Positions 53,687-64,000 of a DNA stretch of 64,000 nucleotides are shown here, piece by piece (within the stretch, counting starts at the first letter, position 1; each line of letters begins with the position of its first letter). The DNA comes from Rhodobacteraceae bacterium EL129 (GTDB taxonomy: Bacteria > Pseudomonadota > Alphaproteobacteria > Rhodobacterales > Rhodobacteraceae), in the NCBI GenBank assembly GCA_900313005.1, contig ONZJ01000002.1, forward strand, positions 1,037,001 through 1,101,000, read 5' to 3'. Both the position numbers and the translations under genes were made by a program. Under the pieces are notes generated by a model that ran no database searches, had not been told where the DNA came from, and saw only the letters and a program-made list of their open reading frames with translations.

Positions 53687-55084
53687 GTGATACCAGTTGC
53701 AGGATATGAAGGCGCGCACGTTGGGGTTTTGGGCCTGGGTCGATCAGGCTTGTCGGCCGCACGTGCCCTGCGCGAAGGGGACGCGACCGCTGTCTGTTGG
53801 GACGACAACGAGTTGGCTCGGGATGTGGCCGAGGCGGATGGGTTTGAGGTGCGTGACCTGTCCAAACCTCAGGCCTTTGACGGCATTGCCACTTTGATCG
53901 TCAGCCCCGGTATTCCGCATCTTTACCCCGCACCAAACAAAGTGGTCGCTGCTGCGATGGCGGCAGGGGTGCCCGTGGACAATGACATTGGCCTCTTCTT
54001 CCGCTCGTTTGCCACGCAGGGCTGGAACACCTACGACGTGACCCCGCGCGTGGTGGCAGTGACCGGCAGCAATGGCAAATCCACCACCTCGGCATTGATC
54101 CACCACATTCTGGAGCACGTGGGGCGCGACGTGCAGTTGGCCGGAAACATTGGCCGCGGGGTCCTGGATATTGATCCGCCCGGTGACGGGGGCGTGGTGG
54201 TGTTGGAACTCAGCAGCTACCAAACCGAATTGGCCCGCGCGCTGACCCCGGATGTGGCCGTGTTTACAAACCTGAGCCCCGATCATCTGGATCGCCACGG
54301 CGGCCTGGGCGGGTATTTTGCCGCCAAGCGGAGGCTTTTTGCCGAAGGCGGGCCGGACCGCGCTATTATCGGCGTGGACGAGGCTGAAGGTTTGTTTCTG
54401 GCCGGGCAGCTGTCCGAAGGCCCCGGGGATGACCGGGTGATCCGCGTGTCGTCCGAGAGCAAACTCTCTGGTCCCGGGTGGTCTGTCTTCGCCAAGAAAG
54501 GCTTCTTGTCCGAATACCGCAAAGGCCGTCAGGCCGGGTCTATTGATCTGCGCCCGATCAAGGGCCTGCCCGGGGCACACAACCACCAGAACGCCTGCGC
54601 GGCCTATGCCACCTGCCGCACGCTGGGGCTGGCGCCCAAGGTGATTGAGGCGGCATTCCATACCTTTGGCGGCTTACCGCACCGCAGCCAGATCATCGCC
54701 GAGGCGCATGGCGCGACCTTCGTGAACGACAGCAAAGCCACAAACGTGGACAGCGCGCTGAAAGCCCTGCAAGCCTTCACAAACATCCGCTGGATTTGTG
54801 GCGGGCTTGAGAAAGACGGCGGGATTGCCGGGCTGAAGCCCGGCCTACGCAATGTTACCAAGGCCTATGTCATTGGCCGAGAAGCCGCGCAGTTTGCCAT
54901 GCAGCTTGAGGGCGTAGAGACCCAAGTGTGCACCACAATGGCCGCAGCGGTTGAAGCCGCGATGGCCGAGGCCGAGGCGGGCGATACGGTGCTTCTGGCC
55001 CCTGCGGCAGCGAGCTTTGATCAATACGACAGTTTTGAACGGCGCGGCGAGGATTTCGTGGATGAGGTGCAGCGGCGGCTCTAG
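53687..55084 (+). CDS. murD: UDP-MurNAc-L-alanine--D-glutamate ligase
   Basis: 465 aa from GTG 53687. [18 protein letters not shown]ossmann start, [23 protein letters not shown] loop, [33 protein letters not shown] and [14 protein letters not shown]. Adds D-Glu to UDP-MurNAc-Ala. Confidence 0.96.
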   Translation: MIPVAGYEGAHVGVLGLGRSGLSAARALREGDATAVCWDDNELARDVAEADGFEVRDLSKPQAFDGIATLIVSPGIPHLYPAPNKVVAAAMAAGVPVDNDIGLFFRSFATQGWNTYDVTPRVVAVTGSNGKSTTSALIHHILEHVGRDVQLAGNIGRGVLDIDPPGDGGVVVLELSSYQTELARALTPDVAVFTNLSPDHLDRHGGLGGYFAAKRRLFAEGGPDRAIIGVDEAEGLFLAGQLSEGPGDDRVIRVSSESKLSGPGWSVFAKKGFLSEYRKGRQAGSIDLRPIKGLPGAHNHQNACAAYATCRTLGLAPKVIEAAFHTFGGLPHRSQIIAEAHGATFVNDSKATNVDSALKALQAFTNIRWICGGLEKDGGIAGLKPGLRNVTKAYVIGREAAQFAMQLEGVETQVCTTMAAAVEAAMAEAEAGDTVLLAPAAASFDQYDSFERRGEDFVDEVQRRL

Positions 55085-55196
55085 GTTGACCCTGCTCTCC
55101 AGGACGTCTTGAACGGCAAGTCGAGGGTGTTGCAAATCCCGCGTTCTCATTGGACACTGCGCGGGTAGCCATTGCCTCTGCTCAAGGACGACCGAC

Positions 55197-55991
55197 ATGA
55201 CAACGCATCTTTCATCAGACACGATTCAAGACTTTCGCGACAATGGCGCAACGGTGCTGTGCGGCGTCTTTGCCGACTGGATTGAACAGCTGGCGGCCGG
55301 CGTAGAGTACAACATGGAACATCCTGCTCCCACGGCGCGGGATTACCGGACCGAGGATGGTGGTCGATTTCTGTCGGACTACTGCAACTGGGACCGGATT
55401 GACGCCTATCGCGACTTCATCTTCAATTCACCCGCAGCCCAGATCGGGGCGGAATTGATGGGATCCGAGACTGTGCGCCTGTTCCACGAGCATGTCATCG
55501 TCAAAACCCCAAAAACTGGCATGCCCACGCCTTGGCATCAGGACCTGCCTTATTATTGCTTGGACGCCACACAAACGGTCAGCATCTGGATTCCGATGGA
55601 GCATATCCCGCGTGATCGCACCCTGGAGTTCATCGGGGGCTCGCACAAATGGGGCAAATATTTCCGGCCCCAGCGCTTTGACGGCACGGCGCTGAACGAA
55701 GGGGATGGGCTGGAGGAGCTGCCAGATATTGATGGCAACCGTGATGACTATGAGATCCTCGGCTGGGAATTGCTGCCCGGCGATGCCGTGGCCTTTGATT
55801 ACCGCACCGTTCACGGGGCACCCGCGAACACGTCAGCCTCGGCCCAACGCCGCGCGTTTTCGCTGCGTTTGGTCGGAGATGACGCCACCTTTGCGCGGCG
55901 CGAGGGGATTGTCACCTCGCCGCCGTTTGAAGGGGTGACGCTGGACCACGGTGCCAAGCTGGATGCGCCGGAATTTCCGCGTCTGATCTAG
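55197..55991 (+). CDS. Phytanoyl-CoA dioxygenase (PhyH) family protein
   Basis: 264 aa Fe(II)/2-oxoglutarate oxygenase. Iron ligands in PTPWHQDLPYYCLD (HxD) and DYRTVHGAPANTS (distal His), with LRLVGDD near the 2-oxoglutarate-binding end. Starts with AAGGAC before the ATG, 112 bp after murD. Substrate unknown; sitting between murD and ftsW is unexpected. Confidence 0.88.
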   Translation: MTTHLSSDTIQDFRDNGATVLCGVFADWIEQLAAGVEYNMEHPAPTARDYRTEDGGRFLSDYCNWDRIDAYRDFIFNSPAAQIGAELMGSETVRLFHEHVIVKTPKTGMPTPWHQDLPYYCLDATQTVSIWIPMEHIPRDRTLEFIGGSHKWGKYFRPQRFDGTALNEGDGLEELPDIDGNRDDYEILGWELLPGDAVAFDYRTVHGAPANTSASAQRRAFSLRLVGDDATFARREGIVTSPPFEGVTLDHGAKLDAPEFPRLI

Positions 55992-56166
55992 GTGCAACAA
56001 TTGTTCATTTAGATGTGTTTTGCAGGAAAAAGTACAATGAAACGGAGGTTGGATCGCCAGCCCAGGGGCGAACCCTGTCCTAGGTCGCCGAGTTGAGGCC
56101 AGTGAAAGCTTTGGGCTCAGACCAAACATCTCATTTCTGCCGCCAAAAATATCAGTATTTTATTCG

Positions 56167-57345
56167 TTATCCATTTCGGATCGCCTGACCCGCGGCCCAA
56201 CCCGAAGACCAGGCCCACTGGAAATTGTAGCCTCCCAGCCAGCCAGTGACGTCTACCGCTTCGCCGATTGCGTACAGCCCCGGTACGGTCTTGGACATCA
56301 TCGTCTTGGACGACAGCCCATCCGTGTCGACCCCGCCCAATGTGACCTCGGCGGTGCGATACCCTTCCGAGCCTGAGGGCGTCAGCTGCCAGTCACGCAA
56401 CCCACCCACAATTTGGGCCAGCGCCGCATCCGATTGATCCGCCAGATTGCCGACCAGCGGGATATGCCCCGAGATATGCTCGACCAGATTTGCGGGTAGG
56501 TGGCGTGACAATTCGGTGCTCAGCTGTTTGCGCCCTGATACCTGGCGCTGCTCTTGAAGCGCGCGCAACAGCTGGCCTTGCGGGTCTAGATCGAGCGAGA
56601 TGGTCTCACCTTCTTGCCAATACGAGCTGATCTGCAAGATAGCAGGGCCCGACAGGCCGCGATGGGTGAATAACACTGCCTCATCAAACCCGATGTGCGT
56701 ATTTGAGACGTGCGCGGGGGTCGCCGTGCCGGACAATGGAGCGAAACGTTTGTCGGTGAACGTCAGCGGCACAAGAGCCGGGCGGGTATCCGTGACCTCA
56801 TGCCCAAATTGCCGGGCGATGTCATAGGCAAGCCCTGTGGCCCCCATGGCCGGGATGGACTTGCCGCCTGTGGCCAGCACCAGGTGTTTGGTGTTCAACA
56901 CCTTAGTCTGGCCGTCCTGCTCCAACTTGACCGCAAAGCGCGACCCGTCGTGCGAGACGTCCTGGACAGAGGTGTTCAACCACAGCTGCGCCCCGGCCTT
57001 GTCCGTCTCGGCGCGTAGCATCTGGATAATCTGCAGTGATTTCCCATCACAAAAGAGCTGCCCTAGCGTTTTCTCGTGATAGGCAATGCCGTGGCGCGTG
57101 ACGAGATCAACGAAATCCCATTGCGTATAACGGCTGAGCGCGGATTTGCAGAAATGGGGGTTCCCGGACAAGAAGTTTTCGGGCTCGGTATACATGTTTG
57201 TGAAGTTGCAGCGCCCGCCGCCTGAAATGCGGATCTTCTCGCCGGGGGATTTGGCGTGATCAATCACCAGCGTTCCTGGCCCCGCATGGGCGGCGCACAT
57301 CATTCCGGCGGCCCCGGCGCCCAGGATCAAGGTGTTGAACTGCAT
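56167..57345 (-). CDS. HI0933/YhiN-like FAD-dependent oxidoreductase
   Basis: 392 aa from ATG 57345. FAD loop NTLILGAGAAGMMCAAHAG; the family hallmark ISGGGRCNFTNM; near the end VDTDGLSSKTMMSKTVPGLY and DVTGWLGGYNFQWAWSSGWA. Annotated in the family as aminoacetone oxidase-like or BaiN-like; reaction unproven. The only reverse-strand gene inside the dcw region; divergent from the peroxiredoxin gene with which it shares a 135-bp spacer. Confidence 0.88.
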   Translation of the reverse strand: MQFNTLILGAGAAGMMCAAHAGPGTLVIDHAKSPGEKIRISGGGRCNFTNMYTEPENFLSGNPHFCKSALSRYTQWDFVDLVTRHGIAYHEKTLGQLFCDGKSLQIIQMLRAETDKAGAQLWLNTSVQDVSHDGSRFAVKLEQDGQTKVLNTKHLVLATGGKSIPAMGATGLAYDIARQFGHEVTDTRPALVPLTFTDKRFAPLSGTATPAHVSNTHIGFDEAVLFTHRGLSGPAILQISSYWQEGETISLDLDPQGQLLRALQEQRQVSGRKQLSTELSRHLPANLVEHISGHIPLVGNLADQSDAALAQIVGGLRDWQLTPSGSEGYRTAEVTLGGVDTDGLSSKTMMSKTVPGLYAIGEAVDVTGWLGGYNFQWAWSSGWAAGQAIRNG

Positions 57346-57480
57346 GCCGTCGCCATGCCTCATTTTGAGGCTGTCGGCAAGACGGGGTGGAAGGTGGTCA
57401 AGTTCCGGTGATGGGTGTTGAACCGCAACGCAAAGACCGCCAGCTTGGCCACAGCGCAAACATCACAAGGACAACAGATC

Positions 57481-58005
57481 ATGCATGCTCCAGCCACAGG
57501 CAAATCCTTTCCAAAGCAGTCGGTTCCAGAACTGGGCGGAGGTACGCTGGAATTGGGGGCCCCGCGAAACGGGCATGATTGGCAAATGGTCATTGTCTAC
57601 CGCGGGCTGCATTGCCCTTTGTGCAAATCCTATCTGAAAACCCTCAACGGTTTGCTGGACCGATACCATGCCAACGGGATTGATGTCGTGGTGGCCTCGG
57701 GCGATCCTGAAACCAAGGCGCGCGCCTTTGCAGAAGAGGTCGGGCTGAGTATGCCGGTGGGGTATGATCTAGGCACCGTTCAAATGCGGAAGTTGGGTCT
57801 CTATATTTCCACCCCCCGCAGCCCGCAGGAAACCGACCTCCCCTTTCCCGAGCCAGGATTGTTTGTGATCAACGCCGATGGGGTGTTGCAAATGGTCGAT
57901 ATCTCAAACGCGCCCTTTGCGCGGCCCGATCTGACCGCCTTGGCGGGTGGGCTGGAATGGGTGCGCCAGAACGACTATCCGATCCGGGGCACCTGGGACG
58001 GCTAA
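57481..58005 (+). CDS. Peroxiredoxin-like (AhpC/TSA) protein
   Basis: 174 aa from ATG 57481 (AAGGA upstream). MVIVYRGLHCPLCKSYLKTL holds a CxxC at the thioredoxin active-site position, then VVVASGDPETKARAFAEEVG, VGYDLGTVQMRKLGLY and GLFVINADGVLQ. The RGLHCPLCK variant is that of the peroxiredoxin-like proteins reducing peroxides or thiols. Divergent from the flavoprotein gene; together they hint at redox stress. Confidence 0.85.
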   Translation: MHAPATGKSFPKQSVPELGGGTLELGAPRNGHDWQMVIVYRGLHCPLCKSYLKTLNGLLDRYHANGIDVVVASGDPETKARAFAEEVGLSMPVGYDLGTVQMRKLGLYISTPRSPQETDLPFPEPGLFVINADGVLQMVDISNAPFARPDLTALAGGLEWVRQNDYPIRGTWDG

Positions 58006-58101
58006 GCACACCTGAACGCTTCCCAGCGGTGAAAAAGCCTGCTATGCTGCGCGGATAGACCCCGAAAAGGGGCGTGTTGAGGCAGTGTTAGAGCGGTAGT
58101 C

Positions 58102-59268
58102 ATGACAGAGATGGTCTATGGGGCGGTCCCGGCGCGGGACGGAGAACCCATCTTGCCAAAATGGTGGCGGACAATCGACAAGTTGTCGGTGTCTTGTGTG
58201 TTGATCCTGTTTGGGATCGGTATTTTGTTGGGGCTTGCGGCCTCGGTACCTCTGGCGGAAAAGAACGGGTTTGAGCATTTTCACTATGTGAAACGCCAGG
58301 CGCTTTTTGGCGGGATGGCCCTGACGGCAATGTTCCTGACGTCGATGATGAGCCCGCAATTGGTGCGCCGATTGGCGGTGCTTGGGTTTGTGGCAGCCTT
58401 CGTTGCCCTTGCTTTTCTACCTCTGTTCGGCACGGATTTCGGCAAAGGGGCCGTGCGATGGTACTCGCTCGGCTTTGCCTCGGTGCAGCCCTCTGAGTTT
58501 TTGAAACCCGGTTTTGTGGTTGTGGCTGCCTGGATGATGGCGGCCAGTCAGGACATCAACGGCCCTCCGGGGATCAGCTGGTCGTTTGTTCTAACCATCG
58601 TGATCGTGTCCTTTTTGGCGATGCAGCCCGACTTTGGTCAGGCCTGTCTGGTCCTGTTCGGCTGGGGCGTCATGTATTTCGTGGCAGGTGCGCCGATTGC
58701 ACTTTTGATGGTCATGGTCGTGATGGTCATCTTGGTGGGCTCCTTTGTCTACTCCAGTTCCGAGCACTTTGCCCGTCGCATTGACGGGTTTTTCAACCCC
58801 GAAGTGGATCCCAACACGCAGCTTGGCTTTGCCACCAATGCGATCCGCGAGGGCGGGTTCTTTGGCGTCGGTGTGGGCGAGGGCGAGGTGAAGTGGTCTT
58901 TGCCGGATGCCCATACGGATTTCATCATTGCTGTGGCCGCCGAAGAATACGGGCTGGTTTTGGTGCTGTGCATTATCGCGCTTTATTCGGTGATCGTGGT
59001 GCGCAGCTTTTTGCGACTGATGAAAGAACGCGATCCGTTCATCCGTCTGGCGGGCACCGGCCTTGCGGCCATGTTTGGCGTGCAGGCCATGATCAACATG
59101 GGGGTCGCGGTGCGGCTTTTGCCGGCCAAGGGCATGACATTGCCTTTTGTCAGCTATGGCGGGTCGTCACTGATTGCTGGTGGCATCGCATTGGGGATGC
59201 TTTTTGCGATCACGCGCACGCGGCCTCAGGGTGAGATACGCGATCTGTTGCGAGGACACTTTCGGTGA
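58102..59268 (+). CDS. ftsW: SEDS peptidoglycan polymerase FtsW
   Basis: 388 aa, about ten membrane helices. SEDS signatures: [58 protein letters not shown] and [17 protein letters not shown]. Septal glycan polymerase partner of FtsI. The stop overlaps the GTG of murG. Confidence 0.95.
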   Translation: MTEMVYGAVPARDGEPILPKWWRTIDKLSVSCVLILFGIGILLGLAASVPLAEKNGFEHFHYVKRQALFGGMALTAMFLTSMMSPQLVRRLAVLGFVAAFVALAFLPLFGTDFGKGAVRWYSLGFASVQPSEFLKPGFVVVAAWMMAASQDINGPPGISWSFVLTIVIVSFLAMQPDFGQACLVLFGWGVMYFVAGAPIALLMVMVVMVILVGSFVYSSSEHFARRIDGFFNPEVDPNTQLGFATNAIREGGFFGVGVGEGEVKWSLPDAHTDFIIAVAAEEYGLVLVLCIIALYSVIVVRSFLRLMKERDPFIRLAGTGLAAMFGVQAMINMGVAVRLLPAKGMTLPFVSYGGSSLIAGGIALGMLFAITRTRPQGEIRDLLRGHFR

Positions 59269-60371
59269 GCACGCGGCAGCCTCTATTGATCATCGCGGCA
59301 GGTGGCACGGGCGGGCATATGTTCCCAGCTCAGGCTTTGGCCGAAGTGATGCTACGACGGGGCTGGCGTGTGAAATTGAGCACGGATGCCCGGGGCGCGC
59401 GCTATACGAGCGGCTTTCCTCATTCGGTTGAGATCGAGCAAATCTCCAGCGCGACCTTTGCGCGCGGGGGGCTGTTGGCCAAGCTGGCTGTCCCGTTTCG
59501 CATATTGGGCGGCGTACTTTCGGCCAGCTTTGGGATGATGCGTGACAGGCCCGATGCGGTTGTGGGCTTTGGCGGCTACCCCAGTATTCCCGCCATCGGC
59601 GCGGCATGGCTATTGCGCAAACCGCGTATGGTGCATGAACAAAACGGTGTTTTGGGGCGGGTGAACCAGATATTCGCCAAACGCGTTGACTGCGTGGCCT
59701 GCGGCACATGGCCCACGGTTTTGCCCGATGGCATTGAGGGGGTGCATGTGGGCAATCCTGTGCGCGCCGCTGTTCTGGATCGCGCCGCTGCCGGGTACAT
59801 CGCCCCCGGTGACTATCCAATGTCGATCCTTGTGATCGGTGGATCACAGGGGGCTAAGATCCTGAGTGATGTGATCCCGGCCGCCATTGCGGGTCTGCCC
59901 GATGACATCCTGAAGAACATACGTGTCAGCCATCAGGCGCGCGACGAGGACCACAACCGCGTCGCCCAGTTCTACGCCGAGCACGGTATCAGTGCCGACG
60001 TGCAACCTTTTTTCCGCGATATCCCCAATTTGATGAGCGAAGCGCAGCTGGTGATCAGCCGGTCTGGCGCGTCATCGGTAGCCGATATCAGCATCATAGG
60101 CCGCCCGTCCATCCTGATCCCCTATGCCGCCGCCGCCGGAGATCATCAATCCGCCAACGCCCGTGGGCTGGTGGATGCGGGTGCTGCCATCCTTATTCCT
60201 GAATCAAAGCTTGAGGTTAGCGTGATTTGCGATCATATCGCCAGCGTCCTGACCAATCCAGAGGCTGCCCTATCCATGGCACAGGCCGCGCTGAGTGTGG
60301 CCAAGCCGGACGCACCGCAAGACCTGGCGGATATGGTGGTAAACCTTGCCGGAAAGGACAGTGACACATGA
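59265..60371 (+). CDS. murG: UDP-GlcNAc--undecaprenyl-PP-MurNAc-pentapeptide GlcNAc transferase
   Basis: 368 aa from GTG 59265. [19 protein letters not shown] (G-loop), [42 protein letters not shown] and [20 protein letters not shown] are diagnostic. Makes lipid II at the inner membrane face. Confidence 0.96.
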   Translation: MSTRQPLLIIAAGGTGGHMFPAQALAEVMLRRGWRVKLSTDARGARYTSGFPHSVEIEQISSATFARGGLLAKLAVPFRILGGVLSASFGMMRDRPDAVVGFGGYPSIPAIGAAWLLRKPRMVHEQNGVLGRVNQIFAKRVDCVACGTWPTVLPDGIEGVHVGNPVRAAVLDRAAAGYIAPGDYPMSILVIGGSQGAKILSDVIPAAIAGLPDDILKNIRVSHQARDEDHNRVAQFYAEHGISADVQPFFRDIPNLMSEAQLVISRSGASSVADISIIGRPSILIPYAAAAGDHQSANARGLVDAGAAILIPESKLEVSVICDHIASVLTNPEAALSMAQAALSVAKPDAPQDLADMVVNLAGKDSDT

Positions 60372-60400
60372 GGGATTTTCGCAATGAAGGAACCCAGCCA

Positions 60401-61801
60401 ATGAACGCAGCAACCAAGCTTCCGGGCGATGTGGGGCCGATCCATTTTGTGGGCATTGGCGGCATTGGCATGTCAGGCATTGCCGAAGTCCTTCTCAATC
60501 ACGGCTACACGGTGCAGGGGTCTGATCTAAAAGCCTCGAAGATCACGGATCGCCTGGCGGCGATGGGGGCCACAATCTTTGTCGGGCAAGACGCCAAAAA
60601 TCTGGAGCATGCCGAGGTTGTTGTTATCTCGTCTGCCATCAAACCGGGCAACCCCGAACTGGATCAGGCACGCCTGAAAGGTCTGCCCGTGGTGCGCCGC
60701 GCCGAAATGCTGGCCGAACTGATGCGTCTGAAATCCAACATCGCTGTCGGCGGCACGCATGGCAAGACGACGACCACCACAATGGTCGCAGCACTTCTGG
60801 ATCACGGCAACTATGATCCAACCGTCGTGAACGGCGGGATTATCCACGCTTATGGTTCGAACGCGCGGGTGGGGCAGGGCGAATGGATGGTGGTTGAGGC
60901 CGACGAAAGCGACGGCACCTTCACCCGTCTGCCTGCGACCATCGCGATTGTTACCAACATTGACCCCGAGCATATGGAGCATTGGGGCGATTTCGATACG
61001 CTGCGCGACGGCTTTTATGAGTTTGTCAGCAATATTCCGTTCTATGGCTTGGCCGTGTGCTGCATTGACCATCCCGAGGTGCAGACCCTTGTGGGCCGCG
61101 TCAATGACCGCCGCATCGTGACCTTCGGGTTTAATGCTCAGGCCGATGTGCGCGCGGTGAACCTGGCGTATAAGGCCGGTGTCGCACATTTCGACATCGA
61201 GCTGCGCAACGAAGACAAGATCATCGAGGACTGCAGCCTGCCGATGCCCGGGGATCACAATGTCTCCAACGCGCTGAGTGCGGTGGCCGTGGCGCGGCAT
61301 CTGGGCATGAAACTTGATGAAATCCGTGAGGCTCTGGCAGGCTTCGGCGGTGTGAACCGGCGTTTCACCCGTGTGGGCGAAGTGGACGGGGTGACCATCA
61401 TCGACGATTACGGCCATCACCCGGTCGAGATTGCCGCCGTGCTGAAAGCCGCGCGTCAGGCCACCGAGGGCCGCGTCATTGCCGTGCATCAGCCCCACCG
61501 GTACTCGCGCCTGAATGATCTGTTCGAGGATTTCTGCACCTGTTTCAACGAAGCCGATGTCGTGGCCATCTCGGATGTCTACGCAGCGGGTGAAGACCCG
61601 ATTGAGGGCGCATCTCGTGATGATCTGGTGGCAGGGCTGATTGCACGCGGCCACCGTCACGCCCGAGCGATTGAGGGCGTGGATGATCTGGAGCATCTTG
61701 TGCGCGAACAGGCACAGCCCGGCGATATGGTTGTCTGCCTCGGGGCTGGCACCATCAGCGGCTGGGCCAACGCATTGCCTGAGCGGTTGAAAGCCTCCTG
61801 A
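60401..61801 (+). CDS. murC: UDP-N-acetylmuramate--L-alanine ligase
   Basis: 466 aa from ATG 60401, which has AAGGA 8-9 nt upstream; the overlapping ATG 60368 is an alternative adding 11 residues. [72 protein letters not shown] and [16 protein letters not shown]. First ligase of the stem-peptide pathway. Confidence 0.96.
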   Translation: MNAATKLPGDVGPIHFVGIGGIGMSGIAEVLLNHGYTVQGSDLKASKITDRLAAMGATIFVGQDAKNLEHAEVVVISSAIKPGNPELDQARLKGLPVVRRAEMLAELMRLKSNIAVGGTHGKTTTTTMVAALLDHGNYDPTVVNGGIIHAYGSNARVGQGEWMVVEADESDGTFTRLPATIAIVTNIDPEHMEHWGDFDTLRDGFYEFVSNIPFYGLAVCCIDHPEVQTLVGRVNDRRIVTFGFNAQADVRAVNLAYKAGVAHFDIELRNEDKIIEDCSLPMPGDHNVSNALSAVAVARHLGMKLDEIREALAGFGGVNRRFTRVGEVDGVTIIDDYGHHPVEIAAVLKAARQATEGRVIAVHQPHRYSRLNDLFEDFCTCFNEADVVAISDVYAAGEDPIEGASRDDLVAGLIARGHRHARAIEGVDDLEHLVREQAQPGDMVVCLGAGTISGWANALPERLKAS

Positions 61802-61875
61802 GTGGAGCATTATTTAAATATCCGTTGTTCCGTGCTCAGAGTGACCGGGGCAACAGGGTGCACAGGGGCATCGAA

Positions 61876-62127
61876 ATGACATTGGTACTGATCTGCATCG
61901 GCTGGGTTTTTGCCGCCACAATCGTGGCTGTTTTGCCGATGCGCCATCAATACATTCCGGGTCTTGCATTGCTGTTGGCCGCACCTGTGATGATTTGGCT
62001 TATAGCGCACAACTTTGGGTTGATTTATGCTGGGCTTGGGGTATTTGCTTTTCTGTCCATGTTCCGCAATCCCCTGCGCTATTTCGCCAAGCGCGCATTA
62101 GGGCAACATCCTGAGGTGCCAAAATGA
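61876..62127 (+). CDS. DUF2484 family membrane protein (first of tandem pair)
   Basis: 83 aa from ATG 61876. Two to three helices: LVLICIGWVFAATIVAVLPM and GLALLLAAPVMIWLIAHNFG; basic C-terminus FRNPLRYFAKRALGQHP. DUF2484 genes are typical of Rhodobacterales murC-murB regions as I recall. Function unknown. Overlaps the next copy by 4 bp. Confidence 0.75.
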   Translation: MTLVLICIGWVFAATIVAVLPMRHQYIPGLALLLAAPVMIWLIAHNFGLIYAGLGVFAFLSMFRNPLRYFAKRALGQHPEVPK

Positions 62128-62369
62128 CGTTATCTCTGATCCTTGCGTGTGTCTGGGGCATCGTGGCCAATGTGCTCGCGATGCTGCCCAGCAAGAACAA
62201 ATACTGGCGTCGGGCTTATATGCTGATCGCCGTGGGCATCCCTTTGGTGGGCTATGTCACCTATGAAAACGGACCTTGGATTGGCCTGCTGGTGCTGGCT
62301 GCCGGCATGAGCGTGTTGCGCTGGCCGGTGATCTACCTTGGCCGCTGGTTGCGTGGCTTGACCGGATAG
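62124..62369 (+). CDS. DUF2484 family membrane protein (second of tandem pair)
   Basis: 81 aa with the same layout as its neighbour: LSLILACVWGIVANVLAMLP, a middle helix pair and LRWPVIYLGRWLRGLTG. The shared W..(A/V)N..A.LP pattern indicates tandem duplication. Confidence 0.75.
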   Translation: MTLSLILACVWGIVANVLAMLPSKNKYWRRAYMLIAVGIPLVGYVTYENGPWIGLLVLAAGMSVLRWPVIYLGRWLRGLTG

Positions 62370-62383
62370 GCGACAAGGACGAC

Positions 62384-62680
62384 ATGGGTATTCTTGTTCC
62401 GATCGCCGCGCTCATACTGCCCTGTATACTGACCTATTTCATCATTCGCGCAGGCAACAGGGCATTGGTCATCGTGATTCTGCTGGCGCTGGCGGCGTCC
62501 ATGGTCTGGGGCATCTGGAAAGCTCAGCAATACACCGGATATGACGGGTTGGGATATGCTTTGTTTGCCGTGCTCATGGCCGCGCCTGCGATATTGGGCA
62601 CATTGCTGGGCTGGCTGATGGGGTGGATTGCCAATCGCCGGACGCGCGCAGGTCTTGCACGCCGCGAGGCGTCAGAGTAG
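62384..62680 (+). CDS. Small membrane protein between murC and murB
   Basis: 98 aa from ATG 62384 (AAGGAC upstream). Three hydrophobic segments ([58 protein letters not shown]) and a basic tail ([15 protein letters not shown]). Not a DUF2484 copy. Unrecognised; ends 10 bp before murB. Confidence 0.65.
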   Translation: MGILVPIAALILPCILTYFIIRAGNRALVIVILLALAASMVWGIWKAQQYTGYDGLGYALFAVLMAAPAILGTLLGWLMGWIANRRTRAGLARREASE

Positions 62681-62690
62681 CAGGTCATTC

Positions 62691-63623
62691 ATGAAAGATA
62701 TGCCTATTCCTCGCGGGACATTGACCCCCGACCGGTCCTTGGCCGAATTGACCTGGCTGCGCGTGGGTGGGCCCTGTGATTACCTGTTTCAGCCCGCAGA
62801 TGTGGAAGATCTGGCGCATTTTCTGGCTGAACTTGATCCAGACGTTCAAGTTTTCCCCATGGGTGTAGGCTCAAACCTAATCGTGCGGGATGGTGGTCTG
62901 CGGGCCGTGGTCATTCGAATGGGGCGGGGTTTTAACCAGATTGAGGTGGAGGGCACCTGTGTCACCGCAGGCGTCGCTGCGCTAGATGCCCATGTGGCCC
63001 GCAAGGCGGCGGATGCAGGCGTGGACCTGACATTCTTGCGCACGATCCCCGGAGCCATTGGCGGTGCGGTGCGGATGAACGCTGGGTGCTATGGCAGTTA
63101 TACGGCGGATGTGTTTGTTAGTGCACAGGCTGTGACCCGTGATGGCAAGATCGTGACGCTGACCGCCAATGACCTGAATTTCCAATATCGCCAGACAAAC
63201 CTGCCTCAAGGTTGGGTGATCACGGAGGCCAAGTTTAAAGGACACAAAGGTGACCCCGATGCGCTGCACGCGCGGATGACCGCTCAGTTGCAAAAGCGGG
63301 ATGAAACGCAGCCCACCAAGGATCGCACCGCAGGCAGTACCTTTCGCAATCCCGCCGGATTCAGCTCGACCGGTAAGGCCGATGATGTGCATGATCTCAA
63401 GGCCTGGAAGGTGATTGATGACGCCGGAATGCGTGGTGCACGCCGGGGTGGGGCGCAGATGAGCGAGATGCATTCCAACTTCCTTGTGAACACCGGAAAT
63501 GCCACGGCCGCTGACCTTGAAGGTCTGGGCGAGGACGTGCGAAAAAGTGTTTTCCAAAACAGTGGAATACAGCTACAATGGGAAATTATGAGGGTCGGCG
63601 AAACGACCCCATCTGATCCGTGA
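62691..63623 (+). CDS. murB: UDP-N-acetylenolpyruvoylglucosamine reductase
   Basis: 310 aa from ATG 62691. [38 protein letters not shown] (FAD), [19 protein letters not shown] and STFRNPAGF with the catalytic Ser; C-terminal Glu in [12 protein letters not shown]. Reduces the enolpyruvyl group to form UDP-MurNAc. Confidence 0.96.
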   Translation: MKDMPIPRGTLTPDRSLAELTWLRVGGPCDYLFQPADVEDLAHFLAELDPDVQVFPMGVGSNLIVRDGGLRAVVIRMGRGFNQIEVEGTCVTAGVAALDAHVARKAADAGVDLTFLRTIPGAIGGAVRMNAGCYGSYTADVFVSAQAVTRDGKIVTLTANDLNFQYRQTNLPQGWVITEAKFKGHKGDPDALHARMTAQLQKRDETQPTKDRTAGSTFRNPAGFSSTGKADDVHDLKAWKVIDDAGMRGARRGGAQMSEMHSNFLVNTGNATAADLEGLGEDVRKSVFQNSGIQLQWEIMRVGETTPSDP

Positions 63624-63676
63624 GGCGGATACATATAAAATAGGGCCGGCAAACGGCTGAAAAATTGAGGCACTAG

Positions 63677-64000
63677 GTGGGTATTTCGAGCAGAAAACCC
63701 CTTACAGTGGCGGTGTTGTTAGGAGGGCCTTCGTCTGAACGCGAAGTTAGCCTTTCGTCAGGTAAAGAATGCGCCGTTGCATTAAGGGACGCAGGTTGCG
63801 AGGTGATTGAGGTCGATGCAGGCCTCGATCTGGTGTCGCAATTGCAAGCTATAGAATTCGATGTTGTGTTCAACGCCCTGCATGGCCGCTGGGGCGAAGA
63901 TGGCTGCGTTCAAGGCCTGCTGGAATGGATGCGCATTCCCTACACGCATTCGGGCGTTTATGCCTCGGCCCTGACCATGGACAAGCAGCGCACCAAGGAT
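63677..64000 (+). CDS. ddl: D-alanine--D-alanine ligase, N-terminal part (cut by window end)
   Basis: 108 residues from GTG 63677, preceded in frame by [22 protein letters not shown] is the Ddl N-terminal signature, then [20 protein letters not shown] and [20 protein letters not shown], with the ATP-grasp domain beyond the window. Supplies D-Ala-D-Ala for MurF. GTG at 63710 is a weaker start. Confidence 0.92.
   Translation, partial: MGISSRKPLTVAVLLGGPSSEREVSLSSGKECAVALRDAGCEVIEVDAGLDLVSQLQAIEFDVVFNALHGRWGEDGCVQGLLEWMRIPYTHSGVYASALTMDKQRTKD

Noticed and set aside
60527..61810. 427-codon reverse frame opposite murC
   Set aside because: Antisense shadow of an unmistakable MurC.

Overview
The window reads as chromosome of a marine alphaproteobacterium of the Roseobacter group (Rhodobacterales). 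Support: a DMSP-demethylase operon (dmdA...acuI), a VPLPA-CTERM surface protein, a Hint-domain protein and DUF1150/DUF2484 genes typical of this order, TRAP transporters, and a complete-looking alphaproteobacterial dcw (cell wall/division) cluster. The DNA is moderately GC-rich and densely packed, with many 4-bp ATGA overlaps. I saw no tRNA, rRNA, CRISPR array or intact insertion sequence.

Layout. 1-7.3 kb: a LysR gene cut by the window edge, divergent from an exported haloalkane-dehalogenase-like enzyme; DUF465; an Hsp20-DUF1150 pair behind a sigma-32-like promoter; a VPLPA-CTERM protein with a possible Cys-Gln thioester domain; an AMP-forming acyl-CoA ligase (reverse strand); a sulfotransferase; a Hint protein. 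7.4-18.2 kb, reverse strand: a long beta-oxidation operon (two acyl-CoA dehydrogenases, thiolase, FadB-type multifunctional enzyme, GST, two cupins, small unknowns) headed by a MerR regulator, with a second MerR gene just upstream. 18.3-28.8 kb: two hotdog thioesterases and a MATE pump, an MFS/BT1-type transporter, ArsC-like protein, pyrD, DUF952, a 5'-nucleotidase, flavodoxin, methyltransferase and GAPDH. 29.2-35.9 kb: a Cache histidine kinase/NarL regulator pair divergent from a TakP-like TRAP transporter with an oversized permease.

36-43.2 kb: a glutamine-synthetase-like gene lacking its N-terminus, then a GntR/FCD regulator divergent from DUF2182-DUF1326-dmdA-DUF1963-acuI. DmdA demethylates DMSP, and AcuI reduces acryloyl-CoA from the cleavage or propionate branch. 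A 13-15 bp element (TTAAATGTCAGACAA or close) lies between the GntR gene and this operon. It recurs upstream of the acyl-CoA ligase at 5.5 kb and of the VPLPA-CTERM gene at 3.1 kb, suggesting one GntR regulon that could include a DmdB-type ligase.

43.3-45.6 kb: a HAD-type II dehalogenase, an Lrp regulator, a small membrane protein, then about 700 bp without a convincing gene. That gap holds three sets of TGGGA-type repeats spaced by 5 bp (MraZ boxes) and a hairpin plus T-run ahead of mraZ, resembling the UpsM leader RNA of Rhodobacter. 45.6-64 kb: mraZ-rsmH-ftsL-ftsI-murE-murF-mraY-(ACT)-murD-(PhyH, flavoprotein, peroxiredoxin)-ftsW-murG-murC-(two DUF2484, small membrane protein)-murB-ddl, the last cut by the window end.
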